In this document: positions 9,205 through 17,232 of the stretch, in pieces | Numbering within the stretch: position 1 is the stretch's first letter | Layout: every line of letters starts with the position of its first letter | Source: Psychroserpens burtonensis DSM 12212 | GTDB lineage: Bacteria; Bacteroidota; Bacteroidia; Flavobacteriales; Flavobacteriaceae | Length of the DNA stretch: 64,000 nucleotides | Direction of reading: 5' to 3' | Assembly: GCF_000425305.1 (NCBI RefSeq) | Contig: NZ_KE384348.1 | Span: forward strand, 16,325-80,324 | The notes under the pieces: generated by a model | Told to the model about the DNA's origin: nothing | The model's input: only the letters and a program-made list of their open reading frames with translations | Database searches by the model: none | Translations under genes and position numbers: made by a program

Positions 9205-9678
9205 ATGACAATCAAACTTCTAGCCATAGGCAAAACAGATAACAAAGATTTACAAGCACTTATTGACGACTATCAAAAACGCTTAGGTTTTTATATCAAA
9301 TTTGAATTTGAGATTATTCCAGATTTAAAAAAAGTCAAAAATCTTAGTGAAGAGCAACAGAAGCAAAAAGAAGGCGAACTCATTTTAAATAAGCTCAATG
9401 CGACTGATGTTTTAATTTTAATGGATGAAAACGGAAAACAATTGGACTCGGTTGGATTTTCAAGCTACTTACAAAAACATATGAATTCTGGCATCAAGCG
9501 ACTTGTTTTTCTGATTGGCGGACCTTACGGGTTCTCGCCAGACGTGTATCAAAAAGCAAATGGGAAACTGTCATTATCTAAAATGACCTTTTCCCATCAA
9601 ATGATTCGCTTATTTATGATTGAGCAATTATATAGAGGTTTTACGATTTTGAGGAATGAACCTTATCATCATCGGTAA
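9205..9678 (+). CDS. rlmH: 23S rRNA pseudouridine(1915) N3-methyltransferase RlmH
   Basis: RlmH is a SPOUT methyltransferase that methylates pseudouridine 1915 of 23S rRNA in helix 69 using SAM. It is 157 residues, standard length. It shows the start IKLLAIGKT, the SAM-binding knot FLIGGPYGFS and the conserved C-terminus HQMIRLFMIEQLYRGF ending in NEPYHHR. The start is fixed by the family N-terminus, so the near-absence of a leader is probably real. Confidence 0.98.
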   Translation: MTIKLLAIGKTDNKDLQALIDDYQKRLGFYIKFEFEIIPDLKKVKNLSEEQQKQKEGELILNKLNATDVLILMDENGKQLDSVGFSSYLQKHMNSGIKRLVFLIGGPYGFSPDVYQKANGKLSLSKMTFSHQMIRLFMIEQLYRGFTILRNEPYHHR

Positions 9679-9863
9679 AAAAAAAACTCTTTAGTAATCC
9701 GACTCCAGTATCTACTAACACGTTTTAAAAGTTTGCAGTTTTTAATCTCGGTCGCAATTCTTACTTGTTTGTTAAAAAAAAGTCTTCAGTATTAATTTTC
9801 AATTCTTACTAAAAAGACAACTATTTGACACGATAAAAATTAGACACTGTGGCTCTAAACCAA

Positions 9864-10163
9864 TCAATGTGTTTTATAAACTTCTTTACGTTTTTTAAGT
9901 TGTCTTTCTAAATCACTTATTGTTTCTCTTACGGCAACTTCATAATTACTTTCATCTGATGTTGCAAAAATTCGTGGCCCAGGCAAACTCAACTCAATAT
10001 CACAAATTTCTCCTTTTGTATGACTATTATTATCCCTTTTAAATCTTACAGTTGCGCTAATTAAAAACTCATATCTATTAAAAAGTTTATCCAATTTCTC
10101 TTCGGTAAAAGTGCTTAGACTCTTACTTACATCGACATCTACGTATTGAAAATTTACAGTCAT
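9864..10163 (-). CDS. short HPF/RaiA-type ribosome hibernation factor
   Basis: This 99-residue protein has the S30AE fold pattern: a beta-alpha-beta-beta-beta-alpha layout with VRFKRDNNSHTKGEICDIELSLPGP in the middle and a C-terminal helix ERQLKKRKE. Such proteins bind the 30S decoding region and stall ribosomes during slow growth. It lacks the C-terminal dimerisation domain of long HPF, so it is the short type. It stands alone on the minus strand. Confidence 0.9.
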   Translation of the reverse strand: MTVNFQYVDVDVSKSLSTFTEEKLDKLFNRYEFLISATVRFKRDNNSHTKGEICDIELSLPGPRIFATSDESNYEVAVRETISDLERQLKKRKEVYKTH

Positions 10164-10272
10164 ATTTATTCTTATATTTAAATTAATTACAATACTCCAA
10201 GTTACGAAAATTCAAATATATTATTTCCAAAAAACTCATAAAGTATTGGTAATATTTTCTTCGGAATAAGAA

Positions 10273-10635
10273 CTATTTACTTTTTACTAGTGTTAAAATT
10301 TCGGCATTGCCAGAGCGACTCATGGTAAATGATAATGTATCTTTTGATAGCGTGTTGATTTCTACAGCTATTTCTAATTTTTCCTCGGGATTAGAGTATA
10401 AAATACCATCCACAATTTTATAAGTGCCTTTGGTGTCTTGAGCACTAACTTTTGACGTATAGGTTTTATCTTTATTAAAACTGAAATAGGCATTATCTGC
10501 ACATTTATCATTTAAAGAAGCCATATCTATCCAACTCACACATTCCCATTCTCCAACAATATCTTCGGCATATTTTACATCTGCACAAGACACCATTAAC
10601 AAAGTGAATAATATCATTAAGTTTAAGTTTTTCAT
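10273..10635 (-). CDS. small lipocalin-like lipoprotein, hypothetical
   Basis: This 120-residue protein has a lipoprotein signal (MKNLNLMILFTLLMVSC, with Cys at 17) and a small beta-rich domain. The pattern IVGEWECVSW, then YFSFNKDKTYTSKVSAQDTKGTYKIVDG, is what lipocalin-like small Bacteroidota lipoproteins show. No ligand can be inferred. It is monocistronic, between the hibernation factor and divergent rdgB. Confidence 0.75.
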   Translation of the reverse strand: MKNLNLMILFTLLMVSCADVKYAEDIVGEWECVSWIDMASLNDKCADNAYFSFNKDKTYTSKVSAQDTKGTYKIVDGILYSNPEEKLEIAVEINTLSKDTLSFTMSRSGNAEILTLVKSK

Positions 10636-10828
10636 AGTTTAAGTTTATTAGATTTTATAATAGGTTTTGTTTTAATTATAGTCTGTTTACTCTCATAATT
10701 ATACAGAATTAGGAATAAATTTAAAATAATAAAAAACGATGGACTATTTGCATGAATACTTAAATTTTAAGTTAAAAAATAACAGATTAAAAAAAAAAGA
10801 TAAACTATTTTTGGTCAAAATTATCGCT

Positions 10829-11404
10829 ATGAAACTCGTCTTTGCTACAAACAATCTCAACAAACTCAGAGAAGTACAATTACTTATTCCTGAGTACATA
10901 AAACTCTTAAGCTTAAAAGATATTGGCTGCTTTGAAGACGTCCCAGAAACTCAACTTACTATTAAAGGTAATGCCATCCAAAAAGCAGAATACATTAAAA
11001 AACATTACGGTTTTGATTGCTTTGCAGATGACACAGGCTTAGAAGTTGAAATGCTCAATGGAGAACCAGGAGTTTTTAGCGCACGTTATGCTGGCGAGCA
11101 ACGAGATGCAAACGATAATATGGCTTTATTGCTTAACAATCTAAAAAACAAACCCAATAGAAATGCTCAATTTAAAACAGTGGTCGCACTTCATTTAAAT
11201 AGCAAACTAGAAACATTTACTGGTATTTGCAAAGGGGAAATCACGGCAACTAAACATGGAGATCAAGGGTTTGGCTATGACCCGATTTTTAAAGCTAAAG
11301 GTTATCATAAAACATTTGCTGAAATCTCTTTACAAGAAAAAAACACCATTGGTCATCGCGGCAAAGCGGTGCGATTATTAGTTAATTTTTTGAATAACCT
11401 GTAA
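10829..11404 (+). CDS. rdgB: XTP/dITP diphosphatase RdgB
   Basis: This Ham1-family house-cleaning enzyme hydrolyses dITP, XTP and ITP to the monophosphate and keeps deaminated purines out of DNA and RNA. It shows the N-terminal signature FATNNLNKLREV, the metal-site segment FADDTGLEV, GVFSARYAGE, and the C-terminal GFGYDPIF and HRGKA. I chose the ATG at 10829 (191 residues, family length). An ATG at 10739 would add 30 lysine-rich residues not seen in the family. Confidence 0.96.
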   Translation: MKLVFATNNLNKLREVQLLIPEYIKLLSLKDIGCFEDVPETQLTIKGNAIQKAEYIKKHYGFDCFADDTGLEVEMLNGEPGVFSARYAGEQRDANDNMALLLNNLKNKPNRNAQFKTVVALHLNSKLETFTGICKGEITATKHGDQGFGYDPIFKAKGYHKTFAEISLQEKNTIGHRGKAVRLLVNFLNNL

Positions 11405-11580
11405 CACACCTTTGTCAAAAATTTACTTATTCTAACAACCATAGTGCTTTTTAGTTCGGTTATATCTCCTCTATTTGCTCAACAAGATAATTTTATAAAA
11501 GATTATTTAGAACGCTTTGAAAATTCCCGAAAATATTTAACTCTTGTGGCAGAAATGATGCCAGAGGATAAATACAACTT
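11405..11580 (+). pseudogene. DinB-family protein, 5' fragment cut by the IS element
   Basis: Right after the rdgB stop the frame reads as a signal peptide (LLILTTIVLFSSVISPLFAQ) and then DNFIKDYLERFENSRKYLTLVAEMMPEDKYN, the opening of an exported DinB/YfiT-type four-helix protein. No ATG is present at the expected start (the codon before KNLL is GTC). The frame is interrupted at 11580 by the IS. The second half is at 12857-13042. Confidence 0.8.
11576..11580. repeat. target-site duplication, left copy (AACTT)
   Basis: AACTT here is repeated at 12857-12861 directly outside the right end of the IS. Removing the IS and one copy rejoins the DinB frame exactly (…DKYN + FKAIPETMSF…). Confidence 0.7.
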
Positions 11581-12856
11581 AAGACCGTTGCAAAATGGTA
11601 AGAAATGAGCTTGAATTTTTCAATTTTCATTTTGTCACTCAAAAAATGATTTAAATTTCAATATTCTTTTGTTTTTAGATTGAATGTTTTTGTTTTTTAG
11701 GTTCATTTTCCCTTAATTTTTATGATTAGACGCAATTATCCCAGGACTTCTATATAGGTTGTAGCATAATGCCTCCATCAAGTTTTGGGTGTGCATTTTA
11801 CCCATGCCTCTATATCTAGCTTCTCCACCATTAAACCATCGCTTTATCCCTCCAAATGTACGTTCTACCTTAAATCTTGTTTGCCCAATTAATTTGTTAA
11901 ATTTCTTCTCCCAATAAGTTAAAGGTCTATTCTTATATGCTTTTTTTAAAATATGATTTTTAAGGTTTCTTTTTTTTAGTAACTCAGTGTTTTTCTTTGA
12001 TTGATACCCTTTGTCGGCTTTTAATGGAATATCTTTGGGAACATCTACATTTACTGTATTTAGTACATCCTCTAGGTTTGCTATCTCATTTTTACTTGCT
12101 GTAGTAGTTAATACACCTAGCACAAGCCCTTGATTATTTGTGATATGATGCTTTTTGAAACCAAAATCATATTTCCCTCTTTTCTTTAGCCAAGTTCCAT
12201 CTTTATCTACGCTATCAGCATACTCTTTTTTTACAGAAATTTCTTGATCAGAGCGATCTTCGGTTACTTTATGAGTTGTTTTTCCTTTTGGGCGAAGTGG
12301 CGTGTCAATGACACTTGCATCAACTATGAGTCCTTTTTTAACAATAATTTGATGAGATTCTAATTGAGCATTTATCACTTTGAATAATTTTTCATAGGCT
12401 CCCGCATCTGTCATTGCTGTTCTAAAACGACTCACTGTACTATGGTCTGGTGCCACTTGATCAATATTTAATCCACAGAAATAACTGAATGAAATACGAT
12501 CATTTACAGAATCTTCTACTTCATAATCACTTAGCCCATACCAAGTTTGAAGTAAACACATTTTAAACAAAAGCAATCCATCATAACTCGGCTTGCCAAG
12601 AGCACTTTTACCTTTCTTATAGTGTTTGTCAATCTGGGTACTTATAGATCGCCGATCTAAAAGTGTATTGATTTGTTCAAAAAATACCCTTTTTATTTTT
12701 CTAGTACAAATATCACAAATACTGTCTGCTAAAGTAGGTTGATGTAGTAATTTCATTATTCAATATACAAAATAATAGCCTTATTATCACATAAATAGAC
12801 AGAGTCCTTAAAGTGAAATCTATCAAAAAATAAGATATTCACCTTGTAACGGTCTT
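11581..12856 (-). mobile_element. IS5-type insertion sequence, about 1.28 kb
   Basis: The ends are inverted repeats: AAGACCGTTGCAA at 11581 and its imperfect complement TTGTAACGGTCTT ending at 12856 (12 of 13 match). It carries one intact transposase gene on the minus strand and is flanked by a 5-bp direct repeat AACTT. If two bases are trimmed from each end the duplication could instead be read as TTAA, which fits the 4-bp YTAR target of IS5. The 5-bp reading is the one that restores the reading frame of the interrupted gene. Confidence 0.85.
11713..12756 (-). CDS. IS5-family DDE transposase
   Basis: This 347-residue transposase appears intact. The N-terminal part (residues 1-120) has GKPSYDGLLLFKMCLLQTWYG and DHSTVSRFR, typical of the IS5 family DUF772-like domain. 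The DDE catalytic domain shows Asp in VDASVID, Asp in LKADKGYQS and the downstream Glu in FKVERTFGGIKRWF. The stop lies about 130 bases inside the left end of the IS and the start about 100 bases inside the right end. The element could still be mobile. Confidence 0.93.
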   Translation of the reverse strand: MKLLHQPTLADSICDICTRKIKRVFFEQINTLLDRRSISTQIDKHYKKGKSALGKPSYDGLLLFKMCLLQTWYGLSDYEVEDSVNDRISFSYFCGLNIDQVAPDHSTVSRFRTAMTDAGAYEKLFKVINAQLESHQIIVKKGLIVDASVIDTPLRPKGKTTHKVTEDRSDQEISVKKEYADSVDKDGTWLKKRGKYDFGFKKHHITNNQGLVLGVLTTTASKNEIANLEDVLNTVNVDVPKDIPLKADKGYQSKKNTELLKKRNLKNHILKKAYKNRPLTYWEKKFNKLIGQTRFKVERTFGGIKRWFNGGEARYRGMGKMHTQNLMEALCYNLYRSPGIIASNHKN

Positions 12857-13042
12857 AACTTTAAAGCTATACCAGAAACAATGAGTTTTGCCGAAAATTT
12901 AATGCACATAGAATATGCTATAGATTGGCATAGTCAGTCATTGTTAGGTGGACGAGAGTCTAGGTATTAGGAAACTGACACCCTCTTTAAGGTTGCCCAT
13001 AAATCTAAAGAAGAAATGATTGCAACAATTGATAAGACTTAA
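12857..13042 (+). pseudogene. DinB-family protein, 3' fragment with nonsense codon
   Basis: After the right copy of AACTT the frame continues FKAIPETMSFAENLMHIEYAIDW and HSQSLLGGRES, the conserved DinB core. It hits TAG at 12968-12970, then reads on in the same frame (ETDTLFKVAHKSKEEM) to a TAA at 13040-13042. The family continues for roughly another 60-80 residues, which are missing. The gene is therefore dead three ways: IS insertion, nonsense codon, and lost 3' end. Confidence 0.8.
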
Positions 13043-13354
13043 CGGACTTGTTCCTCCTAGATACGTACTATTTCAATAACTCTAATTAATTGAATTTAAA
13101 ATTAAAACAGAATTTTTAAAATACTATTTAGTTTGTTCGGGAGTTTTAAAACTTAACTTTTTCAAAAAAAAAAGTCGAACTTCGTCTAGTTGTAAATATC
13201 AACAATTAAAAAAGCCATATCCTAACAAATTGGAGCCAAGTTGAGAATGTCATATATCTCTAATAAACTGAGAACTCCTTATCTTTTTTTTTAATAAATA
13301 ACTAGAATCAGACGAAGAATAAACCCAAGCAAATTTCCGCAGAAAAAACCAGTA
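13043..13354. other. intergenic, no gene seen
   Basis: This AT-rich stretch lies between the DinB remnant and the helicase promoter. No ORF, tRNA or strong hairpin was recognised. It may contain unrecognisable remains of the DinB gene. Confidence 0.4.
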
Positions 13355-13383
13355 TTGATTATCCAAATAAAAGACTATCTTTG
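13355..13383 (+). promoter_or_regulatory. promoter of the DEAD-box helicase gene
   Basis: TTG (13355-13357), an 18-base spacer and TATCTTTG (13376-13383) match the Bacteroidota consensus well. The start point would be near 13390, giving a leader of about 130 bases before the ATG at 13523. Confidence 0.65.
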
Positions 13384-13420
13384 CAACTTGAAAAATTCAT
13401 GTGTTGGATTTTTATAAATT

Positions 13421-13489
13421 CCTCAGAGTGAGGATGTGTTACTTAGAAGTTTAAGTGTTTAGTATGTCGATTCGCTTCTTTTGTAACAC
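13421..13489 (+). promoter_or_regulatory. structured 5' leader of the helicase mRNA
   Basis: Two hairpins lie in the leader. CCTCA/TGAGG closes a 3-base loop (13421-13433). GTGTTAC (13436-13442) pairs perfectly with GTAACAC (13483-13489), with an inner stem AGAAG (13445-13449)/CTTCT (13475-13479). Long structured leaders are known on cold-shock helicase mRNAs; the regulatory role here is inferred. Confidence 0.5.
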
Positions 13490-13522
13490 CCAAAGGACAT
13501 AATCGAATACAAAACAAACAGA

Positions 13523-15415
13523 ATGAGCACATTCCAAGAACTAGGTCTTAATGAAGACCTTTTACATGCTATTACCGATTTAGGTTTTGAAACCCCTAGT
13601 GATGTACAAGCAAAAGCAATTCCAATTTTATTAGAAAAAGATACAGATCTTGTTGCCTTAGCGCAAACAGGAACTGGAAAAACTGCAGCATTTGGTTTCC
13701 CAATGCTAGAAAAAATTAATGTTGACAGTCGTACAACGCAAGGTTTGATTTTATCGCCTACACGTGAACTCTGTTTACAGATCACCAATGAAATTAAACT
13801 GTACGGAAAATATTGTAAAGGTTTAAATGTTGTCGCTATTTATGGTGGTGCTAGTATCCAAGATCAAGCAAGAGCTGTAAAACGTGGCGCACAAATTATT
13901 GTAGCTACTCCTGGTCGTATGAAAGATATGATTAGCAGAAACATGGTTGACATATCTAAAATTGAATATGCCGTTTTAGATGAAGCCGATGAGATGCTAA
14001 ACATGGGATTCTATGAAGATATTACAGATATCTTATCACATACGCCTAAGGACAAAAATACATGGTTATTTTCTGCAACGATGCCAAAAGAGGTTTCTCG
14101 AATTGCAAAAGATTTCATGAATGATCCAATAGAAATTACAGTTGGAAATAAAAATGAAAGCACAAGTCAAGTCTCTCACGAATACTATTTAGTGAACGCA
14201 AGAGACCGCTACCAAGCTTTAAAACGTTTGTGTGACGCCAATCCAGATATATTTTCTGTGATATTTTGTCGTACAAAACGTGATACTCAAAAAGTTGCCG
14301 AAACCTTAATAGAAGATGGTTATAGCGCAGGTGCTTTACATGGAGATTTAAGTCAGAACCAACGTGATTTGGTGATGAAATCATTTAGAAACAAACAAAT
14401 ACAAATGTTGGTTGCTACAGATGTAGCTGCTCGCGGTATTGATGTAGATGATATTACACACGTCATTAATTACCAGTTACCTGACGAACCAGAAATTTAC
14501 ACACACCGTTCTGGACGAACAGGACGTGCTGGTAAAACAGGTATCTCTATGGTTATTGTTTCTAAAAGTGAAGTGCGTAAGATTAAAGGTATTGAGCGTA
14601 TCATCAAGAAAGAATTTGAGAAAAAGGAAATTCCTGACGGAATTGATATCTGCGAAGTACAACTAATGTCTCTCGCAAATAAGATTCATAATACTGAAGT
14701 GAATAACGAAATTGACAAATACTTAACAAGTATTAATGAGTTATTTGTAGATACAGATAAAGATGAATTGATTAAAAAATTCTTCTCTGTTGAGTTTACA
14801 CGCTTCTATAATTATTACCAAAAATCTAAAAAACTCAATGCTCCAAGTTCTTCAAGAGATTCTGAAGGAGGAGATTCTGGTGGACGAGGTTACGGAGGAA
14901 GCGCAAATGAATCACGTTACTTCATCAACGTTGGACAAAAAGATGGTTACGATTGGATGAAACTTAAAGACTTCTTAAAAGAAGTTTTAGAGTTAGGTCG
15001 TGATGATGTCTTTAAAGTAGATGTCAAAGAGAGTTTTTCTTTCTTTAATACTGAAAAAGAAAGTCAAGAGAAAGTATTAGCCTTTTTCACCGATTATAAG
15101 CATGACGGACGCTTTGTAAATGTAGAAGTTAGTGAAGACAAAGGCGGTGGCGGAAGAAGTCGCGGTGGACGTCGTGATGGCGGTGGCGGACGCTCTGGAG
15201 GATCTGGTGGCGGAAACAGAAGACGTAACGATGATAAGCGCTCATCTGGAAGACGTAGTGATTCTGGTTCTGGAAACAGAAGCGGCAGACGTTCTAGTGA
15301 AGGAGAATCTGGTAGAAGCGATAGACGACCTTCTGGAGGTGAGTCGAGACCTTCCAGGCGTACTGAAAGTGCATCAAGTGCTGATAGGCCAAGACGTTCT
15401 AGACGTAGAGACTAA
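13523..15415 (+). CDS. DEAD-box RNA helicase, DeaD/CsdA-like, with RG-rich tail
   Basis: This ATP-dependent RNA helicase of 630 residues probably acts in ribosome assembly and RNA unwinding in the cold. The order of parts is: Q motif (about 23-34), motif I AQTGTGKT (47-54), PTREL, TPGRM, motif II DEAD in LDEADEMLNMGF, SAT, and motif VI HRSGRTGRAG. A DbpA-like RNA-binding domain follows (about 470-545: FINVGQKDGYDWMKLKDFL). The last 85 residues are a disordered Arg/Gly/Ser tail that should bind RNA. A good terminator follows. Confidence 0.96.
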   Translation: MSTFQELGLNEDLLHAITDLGFETPSDVQAKAIPILLEKDTDLVALAQTGTGKTAAFGFPMLEKINVDSRTTQGLILSPTRELCLQITNEIKLYGKYCKGLNVVAIYGGASIQDQARAVKRGAQIIVATPGRMKDMISRNMVDISKIEYAVLDEADEMLNMGFYEDITDILSHTPKDKNTWLFSATMPKEVSRIAKDFMNDPIEITVGNKNESTSQVSHEYYLVNARDRYQALKRLCDANPDIFSVIFCRTKRDTQKVAETLIEDGYSAGALHGDLSQNQRDLVMKSFRNKQIQMLVATDVAARGIDVDDITHVINYQLPDEPEIYTHRSGRTGRAGKTGISMVIVSKSEVRKIKGIERIIKKEFEKKEIPDGIDICEVQLMSLANKIHNTEVNNEIDKYLTSINELFVDTDKDELIKKFFSVEFTRFYNYYQKSKKLNAPSSSRDSEGGDSGGRGYGGSANESRYFINVGQKDGYDWMKLKDFLKEVLELGRDDVFKVDVKESFSFFNTEKESQEKVLAFFTDYKHDGRFVNVEVSEDKGGGGRSRGGRRDGGGGRSGGSGGGNRRRNDDKRSSGRRSDSGSGNRSGRRSSEGESGRSDRRPSGGESRPSRRTESASSADRPRRSRRRD

Positions 15416-15451
15416 AAAACTGTTTTAAAGCAGTAAATTCTTGATAAAAAT

Positions 15452-15496
15452 AAATTCCAAAACCTAAAGTATTTCTGAAGGTTTTGGAATTTTAAT
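15452..15496 (+). terminator. terminator after the helicase gene
   Basis: ATTCCAAAACCT (15454-15465) pairs perfectly with AGGTTTTGGAAT (15479-15490), followed by TTTAATTTTA. Confidence 0.8.
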
Positions 15497-15722
15497 TTTA
15501 AACTAATAAGAGGAGCATTTACGGTGCTTCGTTTATGGCTTTTAATTGAAAATTAAGAATCGCTCTTAACTTACTTACGAAAACCATGGTAGGCTCACTA
15601 ATTACTATGAATTAAGCGAGATTTACTAAAAACTTCGTACTCCAGACAGAATACGTTAATATTTAGTCAAATTTACGACGAGTAGCACAGCCATATGCAA
15701 TTTGTTTACTATTTTTAACATA

Positions 15723-16505
15723 ATGAAACATATAATCACTCTTTTATTATTTATTTCTGTGACTCCTTTTGGTTTTACTCAAGAGGTTGAAACTTCTGTA
15801 AAAGGAACTATCATCGATTTAACTACAGACAAGCCTATTGATCGTGTGAATATTGTTAACCTTAATCAAGTTATTGGAACATCTTCGGATGAGGAAGGTG
15901 ATTTTGAAATTCAGGCGCAACTTAATGACACCTTGCATTTATCCTATTTAGGTTATAAATCTATTAAAGTAAGAGTCACAAATGACTGGCTTAAATTTGG
16001 TGAAACCAAAATTGGGATGACTGAGTTGGCATTAGCTCTAGAAGAGGTTGTTGTCAATCAATTAAAATTGACGGGTTACTTAGAAATTGACGTGATGCAA
16101 GTGCCCATCAAATCTAACTACCGTTACAGTATTTCTGGCTTATCTAATAAAGGTTACGAAGCTGGCAACAGACAACCAAACGCAGTTAACAAAGTCTTAG
16201 GTGCCATTTTTAATCCTGCCGATTTTTTGCATAATATCTTCGGAAAAAAGCCGAACGAGTTACGTAAGCTTAAAAAAATGAAGAAGGATGATGAGATTAG
16301 AAACCTTCTCGCCTCTCGTTTTGACAGAGAGATGTTAACAGTTTTATTACAAGTAGATAAATTTGATTTAGATGAAATTGTGAATCAATGTAATTACTCT
16401 AAAGACTTCATAAACTCTGCTAATGATCTTCAAATGCTCGATGCTATTAGCGAATGCTATGAAGAGTATAAAATTTTAAACAGAAACAAATCTGGTAGAT
16501 TTTAA
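15723..16505 (+). CDS. exported protein with carboxypeptidase-like regulatory (CarbopepD) domain
   Basis: This 260-residue protein has a signal peptide (MKHIITLLLFISVTPFGFTQ) and a CarbopepD_reg-like beta sandwich (about 28-105: VKGTIIDLTTDKPIDRVNIV, then LHLSYLGYKSIKV). The rest is helical and charged and has no recognised domain. This N-terminal module is usually found in front of TonB-dependent receptors, but no barrel follows here. It is a common flavobacterial envelope type of unknown role. I use the ATG at 15723; an earlier TTG at 15702 is in frame but lies before the signal. Confidence 0.82.
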   Translation: MKHIITLLLFISVTPFGFTQEVETSVKGTIIDLTTDKPIDRVNIVNLNQVIGTSSDEEGDFEIQAQLNDTLHLSYLGYKSIKVRVTNDWLKFGETKIGMTELALALEEVVVNQLKLTGYLEIDVMQVPIKSNYRYSISGLSNKGYEAGNRQPNAVNKVLGAIFNPADFLHNIFGKKPNELRKLKKMKKDDEIRNLLASRFDREMLTVLLQVDKFDLDEIVNQCNYSKDFINSANDLQMLDAISECYEEYKILNRNKSGRF

Positions 16506-16542
16506 ATCTGTTCTCGAGACATACTCATTTTTTCATAACATA

Positions 16543-17199
16543 TTATTGATCTTCATAAAAGCGTTCAATCACTTGATCATAGCTCTTTATCGTTTTCTTA
16601 CACCAATCTATTCGTTTTTCAAGCTGCTCTTCTTCAGAAAGTTGCCAAGCCACATCACTCGCTTTTAATTTAGTAGTTACATCATGAAGAATAATTGCCG
16701 CAGATACCGAAATATTTAAACTCTCGGTAAATCCAACCATTGGTATTTTTAAAAAGCAATCTGCTTCGCCTATAACCTCCTGAGAGAGTCCTTCTGTCTC
16801 TCTTCCAAAGAAAAAACATGATTTTTTAGTAACATCAAATTCTGACAAAACACTATCCTTCTCATGTGGTGTCGTAGCCACAATTTGATAGCCATTAGCT
16901 TTCAAACCTTTGATCGTATCGTTTACAGAATTATACCGCTTAAGGTCTACCCATTTTTGAGCTCCCATCGCAATTTCACGATCAATATCTTTAGAATTTT
17001 GTTCTTCAATTATGTGTAACTCTTGAATTCCAAAAACATCACAACTGCGCATAACAGCACTTGTGTTGTGTAATTGGTAAACGTCTTCTGTAGCAACCGT
17101 AAAATGCTTAGTTCGTTGAGACAGTATTTTAACAAACTTTTCTTTGCGACGATCAGTTAAAAAAGTTTCAAGATGTTGTAAAAGTTTAATATCAATCAT
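16543..17199 (-). CDS. trmH: tRNA/rRNA 2'-O-methyltransferase, TrmH type (SpoU family)
   Basis: This 218-residue SPOUT methyltransferase is probably tRNA (guanosine-18) 2'-O-methyltransferase. Motif 1 is HNTSAVMRSCDVFGI (the catalytic Arg lies in this block), motif 2 is CFFFGRETEGLS, and motif 3 is KIPMVGFTESLNISVSAAIIL. A C-terminal extension of helices (RIDWCKKTIKSYDQVIE) fits TrmH. It is a single gene, convergent with the gene before it and divergent from the one after. Confidence 0.92.
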   Translation of the reverse strand: MIDIKLLQHLETFLTDRRKEKFVKILSQRTKHFTVATEDVYQLHNTSAVMRSCDVFGIQELHIIEEQNSKDIDREIAMGAQKWVDLKRYNSVNDTIKGLKANGYQIVATTPHEKDSVLSEFDVTKKSCFFFGRETEGLSQEVIGEADCFLKIPMVGFTESLNISVSAAIILHDVTTKLKASDVAWQLSEEEQLEKRIDWCKKTIKSYDQVIERFYEDQ

Positions 17200-17232
17200 T
17201 AAAAACTATTATATTTATGAAAAAAAAACGCT

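Noticed and set aside
15132..15428. 98-residue frame inside the 3' end of the helicase gene
   Set aside because: It is the +1 frame of the Arg/Gly-rich tail; its acidic, Val-rich composition is a by-product of the repeats.
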